Assembly: GCF_900100315.1 (NCBI RefSeq)
Contig: NZ_FNFF01000015.1
Coordinates: 1-64,000 of the forward strand
DNA length: 64,000 nucleotides
Origin: Streptomyces indicus
GTDB lineage: Bacteria > Actinomycetota > Actinomycetes > Streptomycetales > Streptomycetaceae
Reading direction: 5' to 3'
Both the position numbers and the translations under genes were made by a program. Positions 63,566 to 64,000 of the stretch are shown here, in pieces (position 1 is the stretch's first letter; every line of letters starts with the position of its first letter). Below the pieces are notes generated by a model. The model did no database searches. It was not told the DNA's origin and saw only the letters and a program-made list of their open reading frames with translations.

Positions 63566-64000
63566 ATGCGCACAGCGCTCAGATGGCTGCTCACACTCGT
63601 GGTGCTGATAGCCACGATGCTGGCGGGCACGGCCACGGCGACCGCCGCGGCCTCGCCGCAGCCGACCGACATCAAGGACCGGCTGCTGGCTGTCAAGGGC
63701 ATGAGCCTGATCGAGGAGAAGCCCTACGCCGGCTACCGCTACTTCGTCCTCAACTACACCCAGCCCGTGGACCACCGCCACCCGTCCAAGGGCACCTTCC
63801 AGCAGCGCCTGACCGTGCTGCACAAGGAAACCGACCGCCCGACCGTCTTCCACACCTCGGGCTACGGCGTCTCCACCAACCCGGGCCGCAGCGAGCCCAC
63901 GCGGATCATCGACGGCAACCAGGTCTCCATGGAGTACCGCTTCTTCACGCCGTCCCGGCCCCAGCCCGCCGACTGGTCCAAGCTGGACATCTGGCAGGCG
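63566..64000 (+). CDS. Secreted PS-10 (S37) tripeptidyl aminopeptidase, 5' part
   Basis: The gene runs off the window; 145 residues are visible. A signal peptide (LRWLLTLVVLIATMLAGTATATAAA) is followed by the family start IKDRLLAVKGMSLIEEKPYAG and YRYFVLNYTQPVDHRHPSKGTFQQRLTVLHK (in two stretches), then FHTSGYGVSTNPGRSEPTRIIDG. These match Streptomyces secreted serine tripeptidyl aminopeptidases, which release tripeptides from N-termini of extracellular proteins, sometimes of protease inhibitors. ATG 63566 follows GGGGAGGGA. The catalytic triad is beyond the window. Confidence 0.88.
   Translation, partial: MRTALRWLLTLVVLIATMLAGTATATAAASPQPTDIKDRLLAVKGMSLIEEKPYAGYRYFVLNYTQPVDHRHPSKGTFQQRLTVLHKETDRPTVFHTSGYGVSTNPGRSEPTRIIDGNQVSMEYRFFTPSRPQPADWSKLDIWQA

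Overview
The window is high-GC actinobacterial chromosome, almost certainly Streptomyces. Third codon positions are overwhelmingly G or C, GTG starts are common, and there is a full adpA-ornA pair whose adpA carries the rare TTA (bldA) codon. It also has a cebR/cebEFG-bglC locus, a DasR-type box in front of a chitobiose-cleaving hexosaminidase, and an iron box in front of desE. From bglC (about 18 kb) rightward the gene order follows, in reverse numbering, the core segment of S. coelicolor that I remember as roughly SCO2798 down to SCO2763. That comparison is from memory; no alignment was run.

Layout. 0-17.9 kb is a mixed, more variable segment. It contains tRNA-Lys, a Prim-Pol-like gene whose stop codon lies inside the tRNA gene, a MarR-regulated F420-type oxidoreductase, a TetR-controlled MFS exporter plus acetyltransferase, a tight three-gene operon (Fe-S Cas4/RecB-like nuclease, unknown protein, UPF1-like helicase), a second Prim-Pol-like gene, an NsdA-type TPR regulator with in-frame tandem repeats, a histidine phosphatase, a spermidine-synthase-like protein, and a two-component system. 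18-24.2 kb is cellobiose/cello-oligosaccharide uptake and hydrolysis under CebR. 24.3-27.4 kb holds three genes not in my recollection of the S. coelicolor order (a SoxR-box gene, a PLP ammonia-lyase, an orphan DegT aminotransferase), followed by tRNA-His. 27.8-32.3 kb is ornA, adpA, a small membrane protein, a universal stress protein and a YaaH/SatP-type membrane protein. 32.4-37.4 kb is amino-sugar metabolism (glmS, a small protein, a DUF4429 protein, GH20 hexosaminidase). 37.6-39.6 kb is ferrioxamine uptake (desF, desE) with the biosynthetic genes desABCD missing from their usual place. 39.7-48.6 kb is a leucine/acyl-CoA degradation module with its TetR regulator. 48.7-51.2 kb holds a CDF metal exporter and an ECF41 sigma factor with its carboxymuconolactone-decarboxylase partner. 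51.3-58.3 kb is a phosphatase-like protein and a PucR / symporter / agmatinase / TPP-enzyme module. 58.6-64 kb is a fused heterodimer-type ABC exporter, two secreted proteins, and the start of a secreted PS-10 (S37) tripeptidyl aminopeptidase cut by the window end.

How the genes fit together. Several regulators sit next to recognisable operators, so local circuits can be read directly: MarR with three 17-bp palindromes, TetR with a 23-bp palindrome, CebR with two 14-bp boxes (one doubling as the bglC ribosome-binding site), a SoxR-type box, a DmdR/IdeR iron box, the catabolic TetR with two 18-bp boxes, and an ECF41-type promoter facing its target gene.

The strongest candidates for something new are: the nuclease/unknown/helicase operon (a split Dna2-like machine); a probable 19-codon leaderless leader frame overlapping the leucine-pathway tetR; retention of ferrioxamine uptake without local biosynthesis; and an operator that is also a Shine-Dalgarno sequence.
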